Source of the DNA: Bradyrhizobium sp. 199
Lineage (GTDB): Bacteria > Pseudomonadota > Alphaproteobacteria > Rhizobiales > Xanthobacteraceae
DNA length: 64,000 nucleotides
Assembly (NCBI RefSeq): GCF_023073355.1
Contig: NZ_JADPJI010000005.1
Location: 186,001-250,000 of the forward strand
Direction of reading: 5' to 3'
This document shows positions 1 to 7,694 of this stretch, one piece after another. Numbering within the stretch: the first letter of the stretch is position 1; each line of letters opens with the position of its first letter. Position numbers and translations under genes: made by a program. A model generated the notes under the pieces. It was not told the origin of the DNA, did no database searches, and saw nothing but the letters and a program-made list of their open reading frames with translations.

Positions 1-1
1 C

Positions 2-1039
2 ACCACGCAGCCGGTGATCATCTTCCCCTCGTCCGGCACCGGCGCCTGGGAAGCGGCGATGGTCAACGTGTTCTCGCCCGGCGACAAGCTCCTGATGTGC
101 GAGACCGGCCAGTTCGCCGTGCTCTGGCGCGGCATCGCCGACAAGTTCAAGTTCGACGTCGACTTCATCCCGAGCGACTGGCGCCACGGCGCCGACCTTG
201 TGGAGATCGAGAAGCGCCTGGTCGCCGACAAGCAGCACGCGATCAAGGCGGTCTGCGTCGTGCACAACGAGACTTCGACCGGTTGCGTGACGCCGCCGCT
301 GGAGGTGCGCAAGCTGCTCGACCGCGTCAAGCATCCGGCGCTGCTGATGGTGGACACCATCTCCGGCCTCGGCTCGATGGAATATGAGCACGACGCCTGG
401 GGCATCGACGTCTCGGTCGCCGGCTCGCAGAAGGGGCTGATGCTGCCGCCCGGTCTCGGCTTCAACGCCGTCTCGGAGAAGGCGCTCAGCGTCGCCAAGG
501 CCAACCCCGGCATGCGCTCCTACTGGGACTGGCAGGAGGTGATCAACTTCAACAAGCTCGGCACCTTCCCTTATACGCCCGCCACCAACCTGCTCTACGG
601 CCTGCGCGAAGCGGTGAAGATGCTGGAAGAGGAGGGGCTGGAGAACGTCTGGACCCGCCACAAGCGCCACAGCGCGGCGACGCGCGCCGCGATCAAAGTC
701 TGGGGCCTGGAGACGCAGTGCGCCGACCCGGCTGCGCACTCGCCGGCGCTGACTGGCGTGCGCGTGCCGGATGGACACGACGCCGACGCCTTCCGCAAGG
801 TGGTGCTGGAAAACTTCGACATGTCGCTCGGCACCGGTCTGAACAAGGTCAAGGGCAAGGTGTTCCGCATCGGCCATATCGGCCATTTCAACGATCTGAT
901 GCTGATGGGTACGCTCGCCGGCGTCGAGATGGGTCTGGACCTCGCAAAGATTCCGCACCGAAGCGGCGGCGTCTTGGCGGCCATGGACGTCCTGAAGGGA
1001 CGCGACGTGGTCCCGATGGCCAAGGCTCAGGTCGCTTAA
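2..1039 (+). CDS. Serine/alanine-glyoxylate aminotransferase (5' truncated by window edge)
   Basis: Class V PLP-dependent aminotransferase of the serine-glyoxylate / alanine-glyoxylate group, which moves an amino group from serine or alanine to glyoxylate in the cytoplasm. The reading frame is open to the window edge, so the N-terminus is missing. What is visible is the FPSSGTGAWEAA stretch (PLP-phosphate contact), the GDKLLMCETGQFAVLW segment and the PLP-lysine motif SGS/SQKGLMLPPGLGF near 420-465. The C-terminal domain is complete, ending in TAA. An enoyl-CoA hydratase gene follows 46 bp downstream on the same strand, so the two may be co-transcribed. In methylotrophs this enzyme serves the serine cycle; in a Bradyrhizobium-like host glyoxylate or photorespiratory carbon handling is the safer inference. 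Confidence 0.9.
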   Translation, partial: TTQPVIIFPSSGTGAWEAAMVNVFSPGDKLLMCETGQFAVLWRGIADKFKFDVDFIPSDWRHGADLVEIEKRLVADKQHAIKAVCVVHNETSTGCVTPPLEVRKLLDRVKHPALLMVDTISGLGSMEYEHDAWGIDVSVAGSQKGLMLPPGLGFNAVSEKALSVAKANPGMRSYWDWQEVINFNKLGTFPYTPATNLLYGLREAVKMLEEEGLENVWTRHKRHSAATRAAIKVWGLETQCADPAAHSPALTGVRVPDGHDADAFRKVVLENFDMSLGTGLNKVKGKVFRIGHIGHFNDLMLMGTLAGVEMGLDLAKIPHRSGGVLAAMDVLKGRDVVPMAKAQVA

Positions 1040-1085
1040 ACCTCGGGCAAGGCTAAAGCCGACTAAACGAAGAAGAGAGCGCGCG

Positions 1086-1883
1086 ATGAACGCACCGACA
1101 GCCGCCAACGAAGACCTGCTCTACTCCGTCACGGACGGCATCGCGCGGATCACCTTCAACCGCCCGCAGGCGCGCAACGCAATGACCTTCGCCATGTATG
1201 ACCGCATGGCGGAGATCTGCCTGGAGATCAACGCCGATCGCTCGATCAAGGCGCTGATCCTGACCGGGGCCGGCGACAAGGCGTTCGCCTCCGGGACCGA
1301 CATTTCCCAGTTCCGTGCGTTCAAGACAGCGCAGGACGCGCTCGACTACGAGGCGCGGATCGACCGCGTGCTCGGCACGCTCGAGCAGTGCCGCGTGCCC
1401 GTGATCGCGGCGATCGCGGGCGCCTGCACCGGCGGCGGCGCCGGCATCGCCGCCTGCTGCGACCTCCGCATCGGCACCGAGACGACGCGGATCGGCTTTC
1501 CGATCGCGCGCACGCTCGGCAACTGCCTGTCGATGTCCAACATCAGCCGCGTCGTCGCGCTGGTCGGTCCCGCCCGCACCAAGGATCTGATTTTCAAGGC
1601 GCGCCTCGTCGAGGCGCAGGAAGCCCTCGCGCTCGGCCTGCTCAACGAGGTCGTGCCCGACGTCGAGACTCTGCAGCGCCGCGCCGACGAGACCGCCAAG
1701 CTCGTTGCCAGCCACGCGCCGCTCACGCTGGAGGCGACCAAGGAAGCGGTGCGCCGCATCCGCCGTACGCTGTCGCGTGAAGAGGGCGAGGACCTGATCC
1801 TGAAGGCCTATATGAGCGAAGATTTTCGCGAGGGCATGGACGCCTTCCTCAACAAGCGTACGCCGAACTGGAAGGGCAAGTAG
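1086..1883 (+). CDS. Enoyl-CoA hydratase/isomerase family protein
   Basis: A 265-residue crotonase-fold protein, normal length for the family. The oxyanion-hole segments are recognisable: KAFASGTDISQF around residues 63-75 and GACTGGGAGIAACCDLRIG around 110-128. The family hydrates or isomerises acyl-CoA double bonds in the cytoplasm; the exact substrate cannot be read from sequence. The C-terminus ends in the usual KRTPNWKGK-type tail. It follows the glyoxylate aminotransferase closely in the same direction, suggesting one transcript. The ATG at 1086 follows a purine-rich stretch (AAGAAGAGAG). Confidence 0.9.
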   Translation: MNAPTAANEDLLYSVTDGIARITFNRPQARNAMTFAMYDRMAEICLEINADRSIKALILTGAGDKAFASGTDISQFRAFKTAQDALDYEARIDRVLGTLEQCRVPVIAAIAGACTGGGAGIAACCDLRIGTETTRIGFPIARTLGNCLSMSNISRVVALVGPARTKDLIFKARLVEAQEALALGLLNEVVPDVETLQRRADETAKLVASHAPLTLEATKEAVRRIRRTLSREEGEDLILKAYMSEDFREGMDAFLNKRTPNWKGK

Positions 1884-1887
1884 TTGG

Positions 1888-2133
1888 CTATCTTGCCGTC
1901 CCAGCAAAGTATCCCTCTGCCTCGCCGTCCTTAGTGAACCTGGGGCAGACGCAAAAGCCCCCCGGTGAGCTGCGAGTTGGACACATGACCTCTGGTGTTC
2001 CCGAGGGCAGTTCGGAGGCATTCACGAGGCATTGCGATTTAGGTTTTAGATCCTGTGGCACGCTCTTTGAGAACACGGCTGTACCAGCGCCGGTTAGGAT
2101 CAAAACGACAAGGACTCCTTGAAGGAAGCTCAT
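1888..2133 (-). CDS. Small secreted or membrane-anchored hypothetical protein
   Basis: An 81-residue protein of unknown function. Residues 1-22 form a hydrophobic signal or anchor segment (MSFLQGVLVVLILTGAGTAVF). The rest is polar and has four cysteines, including an FCVCP motif, so an exported disulphide-bonded protein is plausible. The ATG has an upstream AAGGA box about seven bases away. It converges on the enoyl-CoA hydratase gene with only a few bases between the stops. No family was recognised. Confidence 0.55.
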   Translation of the reverse strand: MSFLQGVLVVLILTGAGTAVFSKSVPQDLKPKSQCLVNASELPSGTPEVMCPTRSSPGGFCVCPRFTKDGEAEGYFAGTAR

Positions 2134-2164
2134 GTGTAGTCCTTATAGCGATGGCATGCGAATT

Positions 2165-2291
2165 GAATGGTTCCCCAAAAGGAACGAGCAACATCATCGA
2201 ATAGCCACGCGCTACGATAATTCAAGCGCTGACTACCTTGCTTTTCCTGCTCGCCTAATCAAGCTATGGCTAGGCGCTAGCAAGTCGAGTC
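2165..2291 (+). pseudogene. IS5-type transposase C-terminal remnant
   Basis: This reads as the last ~42 residues of a transposase with no catalytic N-terminal part. The segment HHRIATRYDNSSADYLAF lines up with CRRVATRYDRLAANYLAF in the better preserved IS5-type copy whose C-terminus is at 4519-4645, and both end in LIKLWL/SIRLWL. No intact ORF spans it. It is an old scar, inferred to be a second insertion of the same IS family about 2.3 kb upstream of the other copy. Confidence 0.7.
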
Positions 2292-2544
2292 CTAGGCCGT
2301 GTACCCATGAACCTGGCGGCGTGATGCGACTAAAGCAGTGTCTGCTTTGCGCCTATAGCGACCGACTTCGGGCGGCAGCGCAATGTGTCGCGATGGGCCA
2401 AAAGCTGACGTGGTGCACTGCTTAGCCTGTCCCGATTTCGCTGCTGGCTTCCCTGCGCATTGAGGCATTCCCGGCCGCCGATAACTGAGCGTGTAAAAGC
2501 CGCGAGGCAAGGGCGGGACCTCCTGAGGAGCTATCACCACCAGA

Positions 2545-2578
2545 CAACAAAAAGCCCCGGACGAGGCCGGGGCTTTGA
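2545..2578 (-). terminator. Rho-independent terminator of the outer-membrane gene
   Basis: A 10-bp perfect stem (2551-2560 paired with 2567-2576, AAAGCCCCGG / CCGGGGCTTT) with a 6-base loop. Read on the minus strand, it is followed by a T-rich run (TTTTTGTTGT). It lies about 30 bp beyond the stop codon of the barrel gene at 2608. Confidence 0.85.
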
Positions 2579-2607
2579 GCTGCTGGATTTTGAAAAGGTC
2601 TGGCAGA

Positions 2608-3336
2608 TCAGTACTTCGCGACGACCGGGCCGCCGAAGCGATAGCTGACACCCGCACGCACGGTGTGGAATACCGGATCATGCTCGTACGAGAAGGCGGG
2701 GAACGCCACGGTTGAGTTGTTCCGGAAGTTGCCGAAGTCGGTGTAGCGATACTCGACACGAGCCGACCAGTTGGGCGTGAAACCGTATTCCCAGCCGGCG
2801 CCGACGGTCCAGCCGGTGCGAGTGGTGGAGACGGTCTCAAACAGAGCGTTCGCGAGCACGTAGGTGTGGTCCATATCGGCCCAAGCCGCACCACCCGTCA
2901 CGTAGAGCAGCGAATTGTCGAAAGCGACGCCGAGGCGGCCGCGGATAGAGGCCTGAGCATCGATCCGGAAATCCGTGCCGTTGAGGTTTCCAAGGCGATA
3001 ACCGCCCCTGACGTCGGCGCCTTCGATGTCGCCTTCGAGACCGAAGACGAACTGGCCGAACTGCCAATTGTAGCCAACGTGACCACCGCCAACGACGCCG
3101 TCAGCGTTGAAGCCCTGGACAAAACCCGTGGGAAGGCCGGTTGCGTCGGTGAACTCACGGGTGCTGTTATCGCCCCAGGCGTAACCGACCTGCGCACCGA
3201 TGTAGAAGCCGGTCCAGTTGTAAACGGCGGCGACGGGCGCGGGCGCCTTAGTGTAAGGCCGGGCAGCCAGATCGGCCGCTGACGCGCCGGCGGTGCCGAG
3301 GATGAGAGCGGCAGCGGCGATGGCGAGCTTTTTCAT
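2608..3336 (-). CDS. Omp25/RopB-like outer-membrane beta-barrel protein
   Basis: A 242-residue porin-like barrel. A signal peptide (MKKLAIAAAALILGTAGASA) is followed by ADLAARPYTKAP, the usual mature N-terminus of this Rhizobiales family. The body has alternating beta-strand segments with conserved NWTGFYIGAQVGYAWG, GRLGVAF and GWTVGAGWEYGF, and ends in GVSYRFGG and VVAKY. Such proteins sit in the outer membrane and affect envelope integrity. The ATG at 3336 was chosen over an upstream TTG at 3348 because it starts the signal peptide directly after a GGGGAAG box. A second, plus-strand family member lies at 9370. The gene is monocistronic with its own terminator and is bracketed by IS5 remnants. 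Confidence 0.93.
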   Translation of the reverse strand: MKKLAIAAAALILGTAGASAADLAARPYTKAPAPVAAVYNWTGFYIGAQVGYAWGDNSTREFTDATGLPTGFVQGFNADGVVGGGHVGYNWQFGQFVFGLEGDIEGADVRGGYRLGNLNGTDFRIDAQASIRGRLGVAFDNSLLYVTGGAAWADMDHTYVLANALFETVSTTRTGWTVGAGWEYGFTPNWSARVEYRYTDFGNFRNNSTVAFPAFSYEHDPVFHTVRAGVSYRFGGPVVAKY

Positions 3337-3515
3337 TATCTTCCCCAATCTTCAGATATGGAATGCGAGTATTTGATGAGGCAGTATAGCTCATGAGTCG
3401 CCCTACGGGTGTCACCTGTACGCCACAGCTGCCCGCAATATGAGCAGTGGCCTCACATCCCGCCACTCGGTCACTGCTGATCACCTCGCTAAGAAGCTGA
3501 ACCAGGGAGACTGAC

Positions 3516-3746
3516 TTGAAGGTCAACCTGCCCAATACGGACCTCAAGACCGTGCAAACCATTGTCAGCCATGAGCTCAAAGACGAGCGCGGCCGGCCTG
3601 TTGGCCAATACCTATTTGGAAAGGGCCAGGGTCGAACTGTCTTCCTATTTGGGAAGTACAAGGGGACTTTTAAGACTCACGCTGAATGCCAAGCATTCAT
3701 CGATGGTGTGCTGGCGGTGATTGGCGAGCCCCACGGTCATCCTTGA
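3516..3746 (+). CDS. Small conserved-looking hypothetical protein
   Basis: A 76-residue soluble protein of unknown function. The TTG start is supported by an AGGGAGA box five bases upstream. The sequence is mixed charged and beta-prone (VGQYLFGKGQGRTVFLFGKY) with no signal peptide or membrane segment. It lies divergently upstream of the barrel gene and just before the IS5-type pseudogene. No family was recognised. Confidence 0.5.
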   Translation: MKVNLPNTDLKTVQTIVSHELKDERGRPVGQYLFGKGQGRTVFLFGKYKGTFKTHAECQAFIDGVLAVIGEPHGHP

Positions 3747-3912
3747 TGCTCAGGGGGCGATGTCCGCTCGGGGTCATTTTCGACGCATTTGGCAGAGATT
3801 GAGGACTGGGTTATGTCCACTCCTGTCCGTAAGCGCCGTATCAAGAGCGGGCCAGGAGCGTTGCGTTTGGCCGGGCTGCCGTGTTCAAACTCCCGAACTG
3901 GGGGCTCGAATC

Positions 3913-4645
3913 ATGCGCTACGAACTCGCCGACCATGAATGGACCGCCATTAAGCCGATGCTGCCGAACAAGTCGCGCGGCGTTCCTCGGGTGAACGACA
4001 GACCGGGCCTGAACACCCTGGCGTGATCTGCCGACGGCGTTTGGCCCATACACCCCTTGCTACAACCGCTTCGTTAGGTGGCGGCGAGCCGGTGTTTGGG
4101 GCCGTATCATAGAAGCGCTTGCCACTGCCCATGATGCCCCTGTCCAGATGATCGACACCTCCATTGTCCACGTGCATCAGCATGGGGCCTGCATCACAAG
4201 GAGCCAGCGTCAATCGATGGGAAGGTCCCGCGGCGGCTTGACTAGCAAAATCCATGCGGTCGTCGAGGGCAATGGTCTGCCGGTACGGCTGGCACTGAGC
4301 CCGGGTGAGGCCCGTGACGTTCGGCTCGCCGGAAAACTGCTGTCTCGTCTGAAATCCCGGTCAATGCGACTTGCCGACCGTGGCTATGATGCGGACTGGA
4401 TCAGGGAGCTTGCCATGAAGAAGGGCGCGTGGGCCAACATCCCGCCGAAAAGGAATCGCAGCTATCCGATCTGCTTCAGCCCCTATCTCTATCGTGCTCG
4501 CAACCAGGCCGAGCGGTTCTTCAACAGGATCAAACAATGTCGTCGGGTGGCGACGCGCTACGATAGGCTCGCCGCCAACTACCTCGCATTCGTTCAACTC
4601 GCGTCAATCAGGCTATGGCTGCGCGTTAATGAGTCCGCGTCCTAG
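3913..4645 (+). pseudogene. IS5-family transposase, frameshifted by an internal deletion
   Basis: A DDE transposase relic. The N-terminus (MRYELADHEWTAIKPMLP) is read in one frame from 3913 and runs into a stop at 4026. The rest, from a PWRDLPTAFGPYT segment near 4020 to the end, is read in another frame. About ten family residues between NDR..LN and PWRDLP are missing, which fits a deletion of roughly 30 bp that broke the frame. The C-terminal part keeps the catalytic-type aspartates (MIDTSIVHVH, LADRGYDAD) and the glutamate in NQAERFFNRIKQ. Exact element ends were not resolved. It is probably immobile unless helped by an intact copy elsewhere. Confidence 0.85.
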
Positions 4646-4684
4646 ATAGATGCCGTAGAACCGAATATGTGAGAGAGTATTAGA

Positions 4685-5359
4685 TCATTCTTCGCGACGA
4701 CAAGTATTCCGCCGCGTCTGTGTCTCGCGAGTTTCTTGATAACTCGTCGCTTGATCTATGAGACGCATCGTGGATGAGCGTCCGAACTGCTCGGCAATAA
4801 TTTGGGCGCGACTGGCGATGTTGTGCTGAGTGGCTTTTAGGACTCCAGCATGTTGGGCGCGCGCAAAAACATCACATACCTCGGAGAGGAAGTTCGGCGC
4901 GTACCCATACGCCTTAACGCCCTGCTTGGTGCGAAATTCGATAAGGTTGGCCATCCTAACAAGGTCTTCGCCAATAAAGGGCTTCAGACCCTGCACCGTC
5001 AAAAAGGCAGGGAGATTGGCGCCGCTCCTGTAAGGCTGGCGTCCTTTGGGTAGGCGAATGCGGCCTAGGCCCAGCAAGAAGCCGCTCTGAGTGATCACGC
5101 GCTGCCCGTTGTCGAGGACCGCAACCTCAATCTCGATGGTTCCGAATCGAAGGACGCCTTCATGCGTCGCTTGCGGCAAGTGTCTCGCCCAGCGGGCTCT
5201 GGCGGCCTTCCGAGCAATCTCCCTACGCTCGTCACCTGATAGCGCGGCCGCTCTTGCGGTGCCGCCGGCGGCTCGGGCAGGTACTCCCCACTGCACTTTC
5301 CAGCGTGTTCTTTTCCGCTCGGGGGCGTGGTTCAGGTTTACTTTTGTACGCGTATTCAT
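4685..5359 (-). CDS. P63C-like protein, C-terminally truncated
   Basis: A 224-residue protein resembling the N-terminal part of P63C-type proteins. Residues 1-60 are basic with a conserved-looking ALSGDERREIARKAARARW stretch. Residues ~70-205 include the FLLGLGRIRLPKGRQ, LPAFLTVQGLKPFI and GVKAYGYAPNFLSEVCDVF segments typical of that group. The family continues past ALIDEATGYQ into a long C-terminal P63C domain. Here the frame stops soon after LIDQATSYQE, about 40 bp from the end of the IS5-type pseudogene. A truncated, probably non-functional copy is therefore inferred. The family's role is unknown; it is common on mobile elements. Confidence 0.65.
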   Translation of the reverse strand: MNTRTKVNLNHAPERKRTRWKVQWGVPARAAGGTARAAALSGDERREIARKAARARWARHLPQATHEGVLRFGTIEIEVAVLDNGQRVITQSGFLLGLGRIRLPKGRQPYRSGANLPAFLTVQGLKPFIGEDLVRMANLIEFRTKQGVKAYGYAPNFLSEVCDVFARAQHAGVLKATQHNIASRAQIIAEQFGRSSTMRLIDQATSYQETRETQTRRNTCRREE

Positions 5360-5447
5360 ATTTCAGGAATATGATTGGATCAGAAAATTGCAAGCGCCGG
5401 GTAGCAGCAAAGATGAAGGAGGTGAAAGCGATTTTGTTCGCACAATG

Positions 5448-5801
5448 TTACGCCGCGAGCAATCCCGGATCATTCAATAGGGCCTTGACGCGCGCAGGGG
5501 AAGAGCAGTGCCAGACTGCTGTGCAGAATGCTTTGAGCATTGCGTCCTTACATCTGATTTGTGGAACTGGCCGAAACCTTGCCGTGAGAGCTTGGGCAAC
5601 GCTTAGTGCTTGGTAGACATTCCGCTCCCGATAGAGCTTTGGACCAAACAGGCTCCCGAGCAATCCGCCCCAAACGCTGTGCTTGTGAGCACGTACCAAG
5701 ACGCCCTTCTTGCCGACAGAGATCCAACAGGCGTCTCCGCTGTCCAAGATGATCGTCGCGTCGTGGCCAAATTTCTCGTTGATATAGAGCAGTTGCGGCA
5801 T
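5448..5801 (-). CDS. Hypothetical protein
   Basis: A 117-residue protein of unknown function starting MPQLLYINEKFGHDATIILD. The first ~75 residues look folded (beta-rich, with GVLVRAHKHS and GGLLGSLFGPKLY). The last 40 residues are less regular and may be a read-through extension. The internal ATG at 5801 is preferred to the upstream start at 5828 because the protein then begins at the ordered segment; no strong ribosome-binding site decides it. There are no signal or membrane segments. Confidence 0.5.
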   Translation of the reverse strand: MPQLLYINEKFGHDATIILDSGDACWISVGKKGVLVRAHKHSVWGGLLGSLFGPKLYRERNVYQALSVAQALTARFRPVPQIRCKDAMLKAFCTAVWHCSSPARVKALLNDPGLLAA

Positions 5802-6079
5802 CACTTTACACTCTGAACGGCTCGGCAAATTCGATCAAACTCGAAGCGGCGGAGCGATTTGAAGATCTCCGCGTCAGATCAAGCCCATTGCTCTTTTCCG
5901 CCGCTTCCTCACGACAAGTGGCGGCTCCCTTGTAACGCAATCGCGCGAGACTTGCCTTATTCCAAAGTCATAACCGGGACGACGACGGACGGCTTGAACT
6001 TAATCCAATTCGCCAGCACAATGGGCGCCGAATTCATCTCTGAATTTCCAATCCAAACAAGAACATAGGGAAGACGCAC

Positions 6080-7066
6080 GTGGGACATGGAATGAAGGCC
6101 GCAATTGCGCTTGCCGCCGCGCTTTGCGGCACGCCGGCTGTTGCGGCTTGGGAGCCGGCAAAGCCGGTCGAGATCGTGGTGGCGGCGGGCGCGGGTGGCG
6201 CCTCCGACCAGATGGCGCGGATGATGCAGGCCGCGATCCAGAAGAACAATCTGATGAAGCAGCCGGTGGTCGTCTCGCTCAAGGGCGGCGCCTCGGGCGC
6301 GGAAGCGCTGATGTACATGAAGTCCAGCGAGGGCGATCCGAACAAGGTGCTGATCGCTTATTCGCTGATCTACATGCTGCCGCTGTCGGCGAAGATCCCG
6401 TTCAACTGGCGTGAGCTGACCCCGGTTTCTGTGGTCGCGCTCGATCAGTTCGTGCTCTGGGACAACAGCGCTGGCCCCAAGACGGTGAAGGAGTTCGTCG
6501 CGGCCGCGAAGGCGGCGAGCGCGCCGTTCAAGATGGGCGGCACCGGCTCCAAGCGCGAGGATCACGTGCTGACCGTCTTCCTCGAGCAGAAGACCGGCGC
6601 GAAGTTCTCCTATTTGCCCTACAAGTCCGGCGGCGAGGCCGCGACCCAGCTGGTCGGCAACCACACCGAAGCCAACGTCAACAATCCCTCCGAAAATCTC
6701 GAGGTCTGGCGCGCGGGCCAGGTGCGTCCGCTCTGTGTGTTCGACAAGGAGCGCATCGCCTACACCACCAAGGTGACGGAGACGCAGTCCTGGGCCGACA
6801 TCCCGACCTGCAAGGAGGAGGGCGTCGATGTCCAATATCTCATGCTGCGCGCGATGTTCCTGCCCGGCAAGGTCACGCCGGAGCAGCAGGCGTTCTATGT
6901 CGATCTGTTCCACAAGGTGACGCAGACCGCTGAGTACAAGGAGTACATGGAGAAGCAGGCGCTCAAGCCGATCTTCCTCACGGGCAAGGACATGGTGCAG
7001 TTCCTCGAGGAGGATGATGCGCAGAACAAGTCGCTGATGACGGAAGCCGGATTCGTCGCGAAGTAG
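6080..7066 (+). CDS. tctC: TctC-family tricarboxylate-type solute-binding protein
   Basis: The periplasmic binding component of a tripartite tricarboxylate transporter (Bug family), 328 residues. An N-terminal signal peptide (MKAAIALAAALCGTPAVAAW) precedes KPVEIVVAAGAGGASDQMARMM, the family ligand-binding loop. The second lobe holds MGGTGSKREDHVLT and FSYLPYKSGGEAATQLVGNH. It would bind a carboxylated or small organic substrate and deliver it to TctAB; the substrate is not predictable. A GTG at 6080 follows a GGGAAG box at six-base spacing; ATG at 6092 is the alternative. It heads a tctC-tctB-tctA operon. Confidence 0.92.
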   Translation: MGHGMKAAIALAAALCGTPAVAAWEPAKPVEIVVAAGAGGASDQMARMMQAAIQKNNLMKQPVVVSLKGGASGAEALMYMKSSEGDPNKVLIAYSLIYMLPLSAKIPFNWRELTPVSVVALDQFVLWDNSAGPKTVKEFVAAAKAASAPFKMGGTGSKREDHVLTVFLEQKTGAKFSYLPYKSGGEAATQLVGNHTEANVNNPSENLEVWRAGQVRPLCVFDKERIAYTTKVTETQSWADIPTCKEEGVDVQYLMLRAMFLPGKVTPEQQAFYVDLFHKVTQTAEYKEYMEKQALKPIFLTGKDMVQFLEEDDAQNKSLMTEAGFVAK

Positions 7067-7079
7067 CTGCTCTTCTTTA

Positions 7080-7113
7080 TTCTCCCTCTCTCCGCAGGAG
7101 GGGAAAGGGAGAA
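7080..7113 (+). repeat. Inverted repeat between tctC and tctB
   Basis: An imperfect hairpin whose outer arms are TTCTCCCT (7080-7087) and AGGGAGAA (7106-7113), with further C-rich/G-rich pairing inside. No U-tract follows, so it is more likely an intercistronic mRNA structure that sets the binding-protein to permease ratio than a full terminator. That role is inferred. Confidence 0.5.
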
Positions 7114-7139
7114 ATGACGCACTCCGTCCCCAACGGCTC

Positions 7140-7682
7140 ATGTCCCAAACCGATCTAGAAATCGTCGTCGACGATCCGACCGCGCCTGAGGACGACTCGC
7201 CCTCCGTCGTGTCCTCCGGCACGGTCGAGATCGTCGTCTGTCTGCTGTTGCTCGCGCTCGCGGTCGCGCTCGGCTTAGACAATTGGCGCACCGGTGCGTC
7301 CTGGGATTCGACCGGGCCCGAACCCGGCTATTTCCCGTTCTATCTCTCCGTCATTCTCGGCGGCGGCAGTGTCTATGGCCTGATCGTGGCGCTGCTGGCG
7401 CGTCGCGCCGTGTCGGAAACCTTCGTCACGCGGGCGCAGGCCCGCCGCGTGCTGGCGGTATTCGTGCCGACGCTGCTGTTTTGCCTGGCGATGCAGTTCC
7501 TCGGCCTTTATGTCGCGAGCTTCCTCCTGATCGCTGGCTTCATGCGCCTCGTCGGCAAGATTGCGCTGTGGAAGTCGCTGCTCACCGCTTTCGTGTTCAC
7601 GGCGATCATGTTCGTCACCTTCGACGTCGCCTTCGACGTCATCATGCCGAAAGGGCCGCTCGAAGCGGCTTTCGGACGCTAG
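7140..7682 (+). CDS. tctB: TctB-family small permease subunit
   Basis: A 180-residue inner-membrane protein with about four hydrophobic spans (residues ~28-47, 60-82, 105-135, 140-165) and the TctB-like GPEPGYFPFYLSVIL segment between spans 1 and 2. The acidic cytoplasmic N-terminus precedes the first span. It partners the large TctA subunit in secondary, ion-driven uptake. It sits between tctC and tctA in the standard order, with tctA starting 12 bp after its stop. Confidence 0.9.
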   Translation: MSQTDLEIVVDDPTAPEDDSPSVVSSGTVEIVVCLLLLALAVALGLDNWRTGASWDSTGPEPGYFPFYLSVILGGGSVYGLIVALLARRAVSETFVTRAQARRVLAVFVPTLLFCLAMQFLGLYVASFLLIAGFMRLVGKIALWKSLLTAFVFTAIMFVTFDVAFDVIMPKGPLEAAFGR

Positions 7683-7694
7683 GACGGATCCGCG

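Noticed and set aside
1053-2021. 322-codon minus-strand open frame opposite the enoyl-CoA hydratase gene
   Set aside because: Lies antisense to a clear gene and is arginine/glycine/alanine-rich with no motif; typical high-GC shadow frame.
5957-7291. 444-codon minus-strand frame opposite tctC
   Set aside because: Low-complexity leucine/arginine/histidine composition and exactly antisense to a recognised binding-protein gene.
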